Shown: positions 1-6,948, counted from the stretch's first letter. The stretch is 7,129 bases of DNA from Candidatus Mcinerneyibacteriota bacterium (GCA_030630935.1 DAOVMD010000152.1:1-7129); one strand, 5' to 3'. Notes: generated from the sequence alone by a model not told the origin. A program made the numbers and translations.

Positions 1-123
1 AAGAGGCAGTACGAATGCTTGGGGCTGAATTTGAGATTAATAAAGACAAGACAAAAAGCATGAACAATCAAGGAAAGATTTCGAGAATAATTTATTCCTG
101 CTTTTCAGATTTGAAATTAAATC

Positions 124-129
124 AGGAGG
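124..129 (+). promoter_or_regulatory. Ribosome binding site that sets the receptor start
   Basis: AGGAGG lies 5 nt before the ATG at 135. It selects this start over the in-frame ATG at 15, which has no Shine-Dalgarno sequence visible in the few bases before it. Confidence 0.85.
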
Positions 130-134
130 ATCTA

Positions 135-2738
135 ATGAGAAAAAGTTTTCTCATATTATTTATTAGTTGTATATTTGTTTTATCTTCCGCTGTGGTTTTT
201 GCTGGAACAATGGGTGGTATTCTCGGATTTATTACTTCCGACGACGGTTCACCTGTTTCCGAAGCAACAATCACAGTTGTTGAGAGGGGGTTGCAAGTTG
301 TTTCAAATGAATTTGGAATGTTTTCAATTCAATCTCTACGACCGGGAATTTATACCCTTGAAATTAAAAAAGCCGGATATGGTTCCGTAATAGTCGAGAA
401 GGTTTCAATCCAGATTAACTTGACCACATCATTTCATATCACATTGCAACAGACAGATGTTAATATTGATCCGATCATTGTAACAGCTTCTAAAATTCTC
501 ATCCACCGGGAACAGACCGGAACCGTTTATCAAGTTGATCATGATGAGATTATTGAGATGTCGTCAAGGGATATTTTCAGGGTTGCACTTGCGATGCCTG
601 GTGTAATCTCCAATGAAGATGGTCAATTTAAAATTAGAGGTTCAAGGTATGACCAGACTTTATTTATGATAGATGGTCTTTCAATTATGGATCCATTCTG
701 GAAAACTTTTGGTGCAACACCAAATGCACTTGGTATCATGGGTGAGATTTCTGTTATCACCGGTGGTTTTGATGCAGAATATGGCGATGCTCTTGGCGGT
801 ATCGTCAATGCAGTTACCCGGAATCCGAATTTAGAAGAGCATCATGGTTCATTTGTTTATAATACTTCTGATATCCCGAATTACCATGGTATGTGGGATA
901 ATTCAATTAAATTGGGTGAAGAGGAGTTCAACCTTGATATGGACGGTCCGATTTTAAAAAACCTCGGTTATGTATTTTCGGCACAAGTATTTTTAGCAGA
1001 TGCTTCAACCACCTCGGGCTATAAAAATTATAAATATGAAGAGTTTCATGATTATCATTTTAAACTTTCTTATAATTTAAGTCCAAAAACAAACTTGATG
1101 TACCATACTAACTATGGTTTTGCCTGGATTAGACTATCAAGTAGTTATGTTGGAACTTGGATGGAAGATGGCTGGCCTATTCAGAAGCAGTTCAATAGAT
1201 GGCATCATTTAATTATTGATACCTATGTCGGGAATGCAACAACAGCTACAATTGCATACGGTTGGTTTTGGTCTGGAATTGATTATGGTGCACATGATGA
1301 AGATGAAGACGGAAATATTCTCTGGAATGAGATTAGACCATTATTAGAACTTCAGCCTGGTGATTATTATGCTAATCAGAGAACCAGAAGTACAACTCAG
1401 GAATTTAAAATTGATATTAAATCCACAATTGATAATCAACACACCTTGAAATATGGTACTGCTTTCCAACATGTTTATCTTGATATGTTCTGGACAGTCT
1501 CATACGGAATGTATTGGTGGGACACCATTGAGTATTGGCCTGCATTTGCATATCTCGAAGATTGGGAAGATAGTTATGATTATACAAGCGCATATGTTCA
1601 GGATAAATTTGCTTTAATTCCTGATAAATTAACTCTTACTACCGGTATAAGGTATGAAGATTGGGGTTTTCTCCTGATAGAGCGTACTAAAATTTCACCA
1701 AGATTCGGTATCTCTTACCAGCTTGATGATTATACGGTAATTAGAACTAATTATTCTCAAATGTATCAAGCACCGAATGTTTCAGCGGTATTGGAATATG
1801 ATTCAGGTGGTATTCAAGATTACTTCTGGGGGGAAATGTCTTGGGGTTCAGATACTATTGTTCCTCAGTCAACTTCAATTATAGAATTTGGCTTACAGCG
1901 TCAGCTTGGGAAGGATTTTATTCTTGAGATTAATGCTTATAATAAACAAATGGATAAGATCCATTGTGTTTGGGAAAATCCTAAGACTTATAAAGTTGAG
2001 TATGTTAATGGTGGTGAAGGCTGGGCGCAGGGTGTTGAGTTTACATTAAGAAAAACATTATCGAAAAACGTCAAAGGTTGGGTAAACTATTCATGGATGA
2101 TTGCAAAAGGTAAGAATATTGCAAGAGATTTTTATAATAGTGATTCTGTTTATGAATATCCTGAGTTATATGATAAAGAATATTATCTTAGTTGGGACCA
2201 GAGACATAATGTAAATGTTAACCTGTTCTATTCCTCAGATAATTTCTTCATAAATGTAATCTGGAGATGGGGCAGTGGTTATCCATATACTCCCCATGAT
2301 AGATATCATGATTGGGGAGTAAATGGAAGGAATGATGATTCCGGAGCCGATGGAATTCCTGATACTTGGGATTCGGGTGAAGGCGATGGTGTTGAAAACT
2401 TTGGTGAAGTTTGGGATTATGGTGAACAAGACGGTGCATATCAAGAAGGTGAGCCTACTTGGGCTTCAAATATTCAAGCAGTATATAATACAAAGAGATA
2501 TCCGTCTTATGACAGAGTTGACGTTATTACCAAATTTAAAATGAAGAACCTTAAGCTGTTGGGAGCAGAATACTGGATTAGCTTAACTGTTAGAAATCTC
2601 TTTGATCACCATAACCTTAGACAAAGAGGTGGAAATGATCCTGCAGATATAAATCCTTATACCGGTGAACCCTGGACAAGGATTCCTACAGGAGGAACAA
2701 CAAGAAGAGTTGTAATGGGTATTGAGGCTACTTGGTAA
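135..2738 (+). CDS. TonB-dependent outer-membrane receptor with N-terminal carboxypeptidase-like regulatory domain
   Basis: An 867-residue outer-membrane active transporter energised by TonB; the substrate is unknown. I start it at 135 because AGGAGG (124-129) sits 5 nt upstream and the protein then opens with a signal peptide (MRK, hydrophobic core, cleavage likely after VFA at residue 23). The ATG at 15 would add 40 residues with no signal and bury the leader. Domains seen: a carboxypeptidase-like regulatory beta-sandwich at about 26-105; DPIIVTAS at 112-119, resembling the BtuB TonB box DTLVVTA; a plug at about 125-232 with the family hallmarks IRGSRYDQTLFMIDG and AEYGDALGGIVNAVTR; then a beta-barrel to the terminal aromatic residue (EATW). 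The barrel contains a perfect EF-hand-type loop (residues 388-399) and an acidic two-unit repeat (744-773). No SusD-like partner is in the window, so a SusC assignment is not supported. The family call is secure; the substrate is not predictable. Confidence 0.95.
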   Translation: MRKSFLILFISCIFVLSSAVVFAGTMGGILGFITSDDGSPVSEATITVVERGLQVVSNEFGMFSIQSLRPGIYTLEIKKAGYGSVIVEKVSIQINLTTSFHITLQQTDVNIDPIIVTASKILIHREQTGTVYQVDHDEIIEMSSRDIFRVALAMPGVISNEDGQFKIRGSRYDQTLFMIDGLSIMDPFWKTFGATPNALGIMGEISVITGGFDAEYGDALGGIVNAVTRNPNLEEHHGSFVYNTSDIPNYHGMWDNSIKLGEEEFNLDMDGPILKNLGYVFSAQVFLADASTTSGYKNYKYEEFHDYHFKLSYNLSPKTNLMYHTNYGFAWIRLSSSYVGTWMEDGWPIQKQFNRWHHLIIDTYVGNATTATIAYGWFWSGIDYGAHDEDEDGNILWNEIRPLLELQPGDYYANQRTRSTTQEFKIDIKSTIDNQHTLKYGTAFQHVYLDMFWTVSYGMYWWDTIEYWPAFAYLEDWEDSYDYTSAYVQDKFALIPDKLTLTTGIRYEDWGFLLIERTKISPRFGISYQLDDYTVIRTNYSQMYQAPNVSAVLEYDSGGIQDYFWGEMSWGSDTIVPQSTSIIEFGLQRQLGKDFILEINAYNKQMDKIHCVWENPKTYKVEYVNGGEGWAQGVEFTLRKTLSKNVKGWVNYSWMIAKGKNIARDFYNSDSVYEYPELYDKEYYLSWDQRHNVNVNLFYSSDNFFINVIWRWGSGYPYTPHDRYHDWGVNGRNDDSGADGIPDTWDSGEGDGVENFGEVWDYGEQDGAYQEGEPTWASNIQAVYNTKRYPSYDRVDVITKFKMKNLKLLGAEYWISLTVRNLFDHHNLRQRGGNDPADINPYTGEPWTRIPTGGTTRRVVMGIEATW

Positions 2739-2757
2739 TAGCTTCGCTTCGCTCTGC

Positions 2758-2799
2758 AAGTAAGAGTGAACAATGAAGAATGAATAATTAAGAATGATT
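2758..2799. repeat. Degenerate heptanucleotide tandem array
   Basis: Six consecutive 7-mers can be read: AAGTAAG, AGTGAAC, AATGAAG, AATGAAT, AATTAAG, AATGATT, with consensus close to AATGAAG. The middle units differ from one another by one or two bases. It begins 20 bp after the receptor stop codon. Short heptameric tandem repeats between genes are known in several bacterial groups, for example cyanobacteria. No function is implied; replication slippage is the simplest origin. Confidence 0.55.
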
Positions 2800-2810
2800 T
2801 TACTTTAGAA

Positions 2811-2851
2811 AATACAATGCACTTGTTTAGAACCTTTGATGCTTAAGGAAA
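2811..2851. repeat. Dispersed intergenic repeat, copy 1 (start of element)
   Basis: These 41 bp match 7089-7129 in the same orientation at 34 of 41 positions by hand alignment; the core 2822-2851 matches 7100-7129 at 26 of 30. Both copies are gene-free, one after the receptor and the other after the sat operon. Copy 1 runs on into the GC-rich block, so the full element is probably longer; copy 2 is cut by the window edge. A dispersed, non-coding, possibly MITE-like or REP-associated repeat is inferred. Confidence 0.6.
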
Positions 2852-2880
2852 CAATTGAATGCTTTTCTAAAAATAGCCGC

Positions 2881-2966
2881 TGACAAGCGAAGCGCAGGCA
2901 TCCCGTATGCCGAAGGCCATCGGGAAGAGAACGTCCCGAAGTGAATCCGGGATAAACTCCGGACGC
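2881..2966. repeat. GC-rich block of overlapping dyads
   Basis: A block much richer in G+C than the surrounding DNA. Dyads seen: GGCAT (2897-2901) with ATGCC (2907-2911); CCCG (2902-2905) with CGGG (2921-2924); CGGGA (2921-2925) with TCCCG (2934-2938); and TCCCG (2934-2938) with CGGGA (2948-2952). Several are mutually exclusive, so alternative folds are possible. The 9-mer AGCGAAGCG (2886-2894) is the reverse complement of 2745-2753, just past the receptor stop. It is followed by an A-rich tract (2969-3050). It looks like the body of an intergenic repeat or a structured RNA; a 79-codon open frame on the minus strand across it looks repeat-derived, not a gene. Confidence 0.45.
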
Positions 2967-3049
2967 AGAGAAAAAATAAAAACCAAAAAAAGAAACCCAA
3001 AAAAGTTAATGTATTCATTCGAAAACAAAAGAATTGTAATCCAAAAAAA

Positions 3050-3072
3050 GTAGGGGTTAAGGGCATTAACCC
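3050..3072 (+). repeat. REP-like hairpin with GTAG foot, plus orientation
   Basis: GTAG (3050-3053) is followed directly by a perfect 7-bp stem, GGGTTAA (3054-3060) with TTAACCC (3066-3072), and loop GGGCA. A GTAG tetranucleotide at the 5' foot of a hairpin is the signature of REP elements recognised by RAYT (TnpA-REP) transposases. Read on the minus strand, the same hairpin is followed after a few bases by a run of seven T, so a minus-strand terminator is an alternative reading. No RAYT gene is in the window. Confidence 0.45.
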
Positions 3073-3152
3073 TGACTAGAAGAATTTAATCCTCCCATAT
3101 GAAACCAAAACCTTTAACCAATAATTAACGGGATACTTGGTTCGTACAATAA

Positions 3153-3176
3153 GGGCGTCCGACCGGAAGCCCCTAC
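3153..3176 (-). repeat. REP-like hairpin with GTAG foot, minus orientation
   Basis: On the minus strand, GTAG (complement of 3173-3176) is followed directly by a hairpin: GGGC (3153-3156) pairs with GCCC (3169-3172), then one G-A mismatch, then TCC (3158-3160) with GGA (3165-3167) around loop GACC. It faces the plus-strand GTAG hairpin at 3050-3072, giving the inverted-pair layout of a BIME. A linked 10-bp inverted repeat, AAGGGCATTA (3059-3068) with TAATGCCCTT (3190-3199), spans the same interval. Confidence 0.45.
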
Positions 3177-3228
3177 TGTATATTCAAGATAATGCCCTTC
3201 TGCTTTTAAGGTTTTTCGTTTAAATTAC

Positions 3229-3257
3229 TTGAAACTCGTATGGACTTATGATATACT
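3229..3257 (+). promoter_or_regulatory. Sigma70-type promoter of the lipoprotein gene
   Basis: TTGAAA (3229-3234), an exact 17-bp spacer, then TATACT (3252-3257) preceded by TGA, which gives an extended -10. The predicted start is near 3264, leaving an 18-nt leader before the ATG at 3282. The spacer ends in ATGA and contains GACTTAT, as does the sat promoter. Confidence 0.7.
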
Positions 3258-3281
3258 ATAAATCAAATAATAAGGATTCGA

Positions 3282-3722
3282 ATGAAGAAAAGATATGTTT
3301 TAAGAAGATTATTTTTTTTGATTGTAAGTGTGCTGATATTTTCATTATTTATAAATGGTTGTACGAGTTCAAACCATTTTTTTAAACAGAAAAAAGAATT
3401 GAAATATCCGGAATGGCCAGGCTTGGATGAATACATTGAACATTGCGAGAGATACATTGATGATCATAATAAACAATTTCCAGATGATCAAATTACGAAC
3501 TTCCATCGAATAGGAGTTAAACCAGAGTATATAAAATGGCATTTAGAATTATATTTCTTTAATGTTAGTCACTTTGATGATTTATATATAAGTAAAATAA
3601 TGAAAATAATTAATACCGGAGATTGTGAAATATACAAGAAATATGGATCATTAGTAGTTTACATAAAATTAAACAATGCAGAAGATTTAAGGAATCATTT
3701 TTTCAAATCACTGGAGCTTTAA
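3282..3722 (+). CDS. Small lipoprotein of unknown function, probably frameshifted near its 3' end
   Basis: A 146-residue protein that I do not recognise. AAGGA (3272-3276) lies 5 nt before the ATG and a good promoter stands upstream. The N-terminus is a lipoprotein leader: MKKRYVLRR, a hydrophobic core, then a relaxed lipobox ING-C with Cys27 as the predicted lipidation site. The mature part (28-146) is soluble, charged and aromatic, with several His and Tyr residues and no recognised motif. Residue +2 is Thr, not Asp, so by the E. coli sorting rule outer-membrane placement would be expected. The frame stops at 3720-3722, but the +1 frame continues in coding-like fashion to 3831, so the native protein may have been about 180 residues. 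It stands alone between two repeat-rich stretches. Confidence 0.75.
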   Translation: MKKRYVLRRLFFLIVSVLIFSLFINGCTSSNHFFKQKKELKYPEWPGLDEYIEHCERYIDDHNKQFPDDQITNFHRIGVKPEYIKWHLELYFFNVSHFDDLYISKIMKIINTGDCEIYKKYGSLVVYIKLNNAEDLRNHFFKSLEL

Positions 3723-3831
3723 AATTTCATCTCATTCAAATAATTTTTCTGAACTTTATATGAAAATTTTTGATGATAAAAGAGTTGGTTATATTTCTTT
3801 CAGTTATCGAGTGAGATTATATGCGAATTAG
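3691..3831 (+). pseudogene. Possible out-of-frame 3' end of the lipoprotein gene
   Basis: The +1 frame relative to the lipoprotein is open from 3691 to the TAG at 3829-3831 and overlaps the end of that gene. Its translation after 3721 (KISSHSNNFSELYMKIFDD, then KRVGYISFSYRVRLYAN) has the alternating polar and aromatic texture of real protein and lacks its own start or RBS. A single-base change in the six-T run at 3698-3703, or near 3717-3724 (CTTTAAAA), would join the two frames. Either a recent inactivating mutation or a sequencing indel could explain it. In AT-rich DNA, 46 open codons can also occur by chance. Confidence 0.4.
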
Positions 3832-3871
3832 TGTGTCATGCTATAGTCCATTACAAGTCTCGTAAAAGTCC

Positions 3872-4078
3872 ATGTTAAAATATTTTTCTTTTTGTTTGTT
3901 TCTTTTTGTTCTCTTAAGTTCTCCCGATATAAAAAATCGGGATCTACTCCCTTTGGTCGCCGACCTGCTGAAGAATTTATTTTTATTTTGTTTTTTTCAT
4001 CCCGTCAATCACGTCCATCCCTGTAAAAAATTTTATCTTTTTTTTATTCTTTTTGTTTGTTTTTGTTTTCTTTCGTAA
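3872..4078. repeat. T-rich intergenic cassette with hairpin and 16-bp direct repeats
   Basis: Strongly T-biased on the plus strand. TTCTTTTTGTTTGTTT occurs at 3886-3901 and again at 4047-4062, 161 bp apart. Between them lies a perfect 7-bp hairpin, TCCCGAT (3922-3928) with ATCGGGA (3936-3942) and loop ATAAAAA, then a compact dyad GGTC/GACC (3955-3958 with 3962-3965). A 68-codon open frame spans it, but its product is a run of F, L and C from T-rich codons with no RBS, so I do not call it a gene. The layout (T-rich tract, GC-rich dyad, T-rich tract) is reminiscent of the minus-strand reading of 2881-3050, though I cannot align them convincingly. Confidence 0.45.
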
Positions 4079-4258
4079 TGAGTGATTAATGGGACTCCCT
4101 TGATAAATTTGGAAAACCTGTTTCTTTAATGACAGAAGAATGTTTTATTAATAATGTAACTAATCCTATTTACAGGATGTCCCAAGTTATCTTCTTTTGT
4201 TTTTTTCTCTGTCTTTCACTATATTCTCTTCTTCTAACAACATTTAAACGTATAAATA

Positions 4259-4272
4259 ACAAGAATTCTTGT
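4259..4272. promoter_or_regulatory. Perfect 14-bp palindrome upstream of the sat promoter
   Basis: ACAAGAATTCTTGT is fully self-complementary and is followed by the overlapping small dyad TCAC-T-GTGA (4272-4280). It sits 48 bp before the -35 of the sat promoter, roughly 85-97 bp upstream of the predicted transcription start, a position that suits an activator site better than a repressor site. No regulator is identified. Confidence 0.35.
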
Positions 4273-4320
4273 CACTGTGATACACAATTCCACTCAAACA
4301 TTGTAAACACCAAAAATCAT

Positions 4321-4349
4321 TTGACATAAGTTGACTTATATGATATACT
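4321..4349 (+). promoter_or_regulatory. Strong sigma70-type promoter of the sat operon
   Basis: Consensus TTGACA (4321-4326), an exact 17-bp spacer and TATACT (4344-4349) with an upstream TGA extended -10. The predicted start near 4356 gives a leader of about 36 nt, too short for a riboswitch. Its -10 and the ATGA before it are identical to those of the lipoprotein promoter. Confidence 0.75.
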
Positions 4350-4391
4350 TATAACTTATTTTTTTATAATATAAAAAAGGAGTTTTGAATT

Positions 4392-5543
4392 ATGATTAAG
4401 CCACATGGTGGAAAATTAGTAAATAAGATAGTAACCGGACCTGAGCGGGAAGAACTATTAAAAAAGGGTTTGGAATTAAAGAAACTTCAGCTTGACATTC
4501 ATCAATTAACAGAGCTTGAGAACATAGCAATAGGTTTATACTCCCCGATTGAAGGTTTCATGGTTCATGATGATTATATCTCCTGTGTAAAAGATATACG
4601 TCTTGAGAATGGAACGATTTGGTCGATCCCAATTGTATTATCATGTTCAAAGAATTTTTCTGACTCGATTAAAGTTGGGGAACAGATCGCATTATGTTCT
4701 GAAGATGATACCATTTACGGTATCTTAGAAGTTGAGGATATTTACACCGTAGACAAGAAATTTGAAGCCCGGAATGTTTATCTCACCGAAGAAGAGGCCC
4801 ATCCCGGAGTCAAGAATGTATACGAAAGGAAGGAAATGCTTTTAGGTGGTGAGATTCAATTATTAAACAGAGTTCAGCACCCGGATTTCAAAGATTACCG
4901 ATTAGACCCGAAGGATACCCGTAAGAAATTTGAAGAGTTAGGTTGGGAAACGATTGTAGGATTTCAAACTCGTAACCCGATTCACAGGGCTCATGAATTT
5001 ATTCAGAAGAGTGCATTACAAATTGTTGATGGTTTATTTTTAAATCCATTAGTAGGCTGGACAAAAGCAGATGATATCCCGGCAAAAACCAGAATGGAAA
5101 GTTATCTTGTGTTATTAGAAAAGTATTATCCTAAGAACCGTGTATTTTTAGCTGTCTATCCTGCAGAGATGCGATATGGCGGGCCACGTGAAGCAATTTT
5201 ACATTCCATGGTACGTAAGAACTTTGGCTGTACACACTTTATTGTTGGTCGTGATCATGCTGGAGTTGGAAGTTATTACGGAACTTATGATGCCCAGCAT
5301 ATTTTTAAACAGTTCACAAAAGAAGAGTTAGGAATAACACCACTTTGTTTTGAGCACGCATTCTACTGTAAAAAATGTGGTGAAATGGGAACTAGTAAAA
5401 CCTGTCCTCATGGCGGAGATGATCATGTTTTCCTTTCAGGAACCAAGGTCCGTGAGATGTTGAAAAATGGTGAGTATCCACCGCCTGAATTCTCAAGGAA
5501 GGAAGTAATTGAAATCTTAATAAACTCAATGAAAGATAAATAA
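4392..5543 (+). CDS. sat: Sulfate adenylyltransferase (ATP sulfurylase)
   Basis: Cytoplasmic enzyme that forms adenosine 5'-phosphosulfate and pyrophosphate from ATP and sulfate, the first step of sulfate activation; it can run in reverse in sulfur oxidisers. At 383 residues it has the usual length of the single-domain Sat/Met3 type, unrelated to CysDN, and lacks a C-terminal APS kinase domain. Visible hallmarks: [11 protein letters not shown] at 192-202 (the QxRNPxHxxH active-site signature), MRYGGPREA, and GRDHAG at 286-291. A zinc site like that of Thermus-type bacterial enzymes is indicated by Cys326, Cys329 and Cys338, with His340 or His345 as the likely fourth ligand. The conserved SGTKVREML follows. 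AGGAG (4378-4382) lies 9 nt before the ATG. It is first in an operon with the hydrolase 16 bp downstream. Sequence alone does not decide between assimilatory, dissimilatory and sulfation roles; no APS reductase or APS kinase is visible. Confidence 0.96.
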   Translation: MIKPHGGKLVNKIVTGPEREELLKKGLELKKLQLDIHQLTELENIAIGLYSPIEGFMVHDDYISCVKDIRLENGTIWSIPIVLSCSKNFSDSIKVGEQIALCSEDDTIYGILEVEDIYTVDKKFEARNVYLTEEEAHPGVKNVYERKEMLLGGEIQLLNRVQHPDFKDYRLDPKDTRKKFEELGWETIVGFQTRNPIHRAHEFIQKSALQIVDGLFLNPLVGWTKADDIPAKTRMESYLVLLEKYYPKNRVFLAVYPAEMRYGGPREAILHSMVRKNFGCTHFIVGRDHAGVGSYYGTYDAQHIFKQFTKEELGITPLCFEHAFYCKKCGEMGTSKTCPHGGDDHVFLSGTKVREMLKNGEYPPPEFSRKEVIEILINSMKDK

Positions 5544-5559
5544 GGAGAATTTTCAAATA

Positions 5560-6948
5560 ATGTCAAAGAAGAAAGTATTTGTAATAGGGCTTGATTGCGC
5601 CACCCCTCAAATTGTATTTGAAGAGTATCGGGATAAACTGCCAAACTTGAATTCACTAATGACTAAGGGTTGTTTTGCAAAAATGAACAGTACAATTCCT
5701 GCGATCACAGTTCCGGCCTGGTCCAGTATGATGAGCGGTCGTGATCCGGGAGAGTTAGGATTTTATGGTTTCAGGAATCGAAAAGATAGAACTTATGAGA
5801 ACCTGGTTTTTGCAAATTCTTCATTCATCAAATTCAAAAGAGTTTGGGACTACCTCACTTCTGCCGGGAAAAAATCTATTGTACTTGGAGTTCCCCAGAC
5901 ATATCCGCCGTCAAAAATTAACGGTTATATGGTCTCGAGTTTTTTAACTCCTGATATTAACTCTAACTACACATACCCGACTGAATTTAAAGATGAAGTC
6001 AAGGAAGCTACAGATGGGTACATGATAGACGTGGATAATTTCAGAACTGATGAGAAAGAGAGGTTACTTCAGGATATCTTTTTAATGACTGAAAAAAGGT
6101 TTAAACTAGTAAATCATATGCTTGATAAACATGATGATTGGGATTTCTTCATGTTTGTAGAGATGGGAGTTGATAGGATTCATCATGCTTTCTGGAAATA
6201 CTTTGATAAGAACCACCCGAAATTTGAGCCGGGAAATAAATTTGAAAATAGTATCCTGGATTATTATATCTATCTCGATAAAGAAATTGGTCAGCTCTTG
6301 AAAAAGCTTGATGATGATACAACTGTAATTGTCATATCCGATCATGGTGCCCAATCGATGATAGGCGGAATTTGCATCAATGAATGGCTGATAAAAAATG
6401 ATTATTTATCTGTCGAAGATTATCCGTCAGAAGTTACTCGAATAAATCGAATTAAAATTAACTGGAAGAAAACAAAAGCCTGGGGTTTCGGGGGATACTA
6501 TGGAAGGATTTTCCTGAATGTAAAGGGTCGTGAACCGGATGGTGTAATTCCGGAAGTAGATTATGAAAAAGTTAGAGATGAATTAATCGAGAAATTTGAG
6601 AGCATGACTGATGAAGATGGTAAATTATTAGGTACAAAAGTATTTAAACCTGAAGATATTTATCAGAAAGTAAATAATATCGCTCCTGATCTCCTGATTT
6701 ATTTTGGGAATTTAACCTGGCGTTCAGTCGGGAGTTTAGGTTTGAATCAAGTTTATACCTATGAGAACGATACCGGGCCGGATGACGCAAATCATGCACA
6801 GCACGGAATATTTATCGGGTACACTCCCGGGAAGGAAAGCAAAGGAGATATCGATACAATTGATATCCTGGACCTTACTCCCAGTATTTTAAAGATATTC
6901 GGTCTAAAATACCCTGAGAATTTTAAAGGTAAAGCAGTAGAATTTTAA
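5560..6948 (+). CDS. Alkaline phosphatase superfamily hydrolase (type I phosphodiesterase/nucleotide pyrophosphatase-like)
   Basis: A 462-residue metal-dependent hydrolase of the AlkP superfamily, closest in texture to the predicted phosphohydrolase/phosphomutase group (COG3379-like). All expected active-site positions are visible: Asp12 (VIGLDCATP), nucleophile Thr50 (PAITVPAW), Asp205 and His209 (VDRIHHAFW), Asp261 and His262 (SDHGA), and His415 (HAQHGIF). By superfamily precedent these bind two metal ions, usually zinc or manganese. The protein begins directly with the first core beta-strand and has no signal peptide or membrane segment, so it should be cytoplasmic, unlike classical periplasmic phosphatases. 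AAGGAG (5542-5547) overlaps the sat stop codon, 12 nt before the ATG, which implies co-transcription. The substrate is unknown. From context it may act on APS, PAPS or PAP, or on a sulfated or phosphorylated metabolite; a sulfatase role is less likely because there is no C-x-P-x-R signature. Confidence 0.88.
   Translation: MSKKKVFVIGLDCATPQIVFEEYRDKLPNLNSLMTKGCFAKMNSTIPAITVPAWSSMMSGRDPGELGFYGFRNRKDRTYENLVFANSSFIKFKRVWDYLTSAGKKSIVLGVPQTYPPSKINGYMVSSFLTPDINSNYTYPTEFKDEVKEATDGYMIDVDNFRTDEKERLLQDIFLMTEKRFKLVNHMLDKHDDWDFFMFVEMGVDRIHHAFWKYFDKNHPKFEPGNKFENSILDYYIYLDKEIGQLLKKLDDDTTVIVISDHGAQSMIGGICINEWLIKNDYLSVEDYPSEVTRINRIKINWKKTKAWGFGGYYGRIFLNVKGREPDGVIPEVDYEKVRDELIEKFESMTDEDGKLLGTKVFKPEDIYQKVNNIAPDLLIYFGNLTWRSVGSLGLNQVYTYENDTGPDDANHAQHGIFIGYTPGKESKGDIDTIDILDLTPSILKIFGLKYPENFKGKAVEF

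Noticed and set aside
15-134. In-frame N-terminal extension of the receptor from the ATG at 15
   Set aside because: It adds 40 polar residues before an obvious signal peptide and has no RBS, while 135 has AGGAGG at good spacing.
2827-3066. 79-codon open frame on the minus strand
   Set aside because: It covers the repeat head, GC-rich dyads and A-rich tract. Its product is F-rich low complexity, and its 3' end overlaps the repeat shared with 7089-7129.
3054-3072. Rho-independent terminator for the receptor on the plus strand
   Set aside because: On the plus strand the hairpin is followed by TGACTAG, not a T-run; the T-run exists only in the minus-strand reading.
3872-4078. 68-codon open frame on the plus strand
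   Set aside because: No RBS. The F/L/C-rich product simply reflects T-rich DNA that also holds hairpins and direct repeats.
4163-4178. ATCCT/AGGAT hairpin
   Set aside because: A five-base stem with a six-base loop and no associated signal; expected by chance.
4129-4329. 66-codon open frame with a hydrophobic segment
   Set aside because: No Shine-Dalgarno before the ATG, no recognisable protein features after the hydrophobic run, and it runs over the palindrome into the -35 of the sat promoter.
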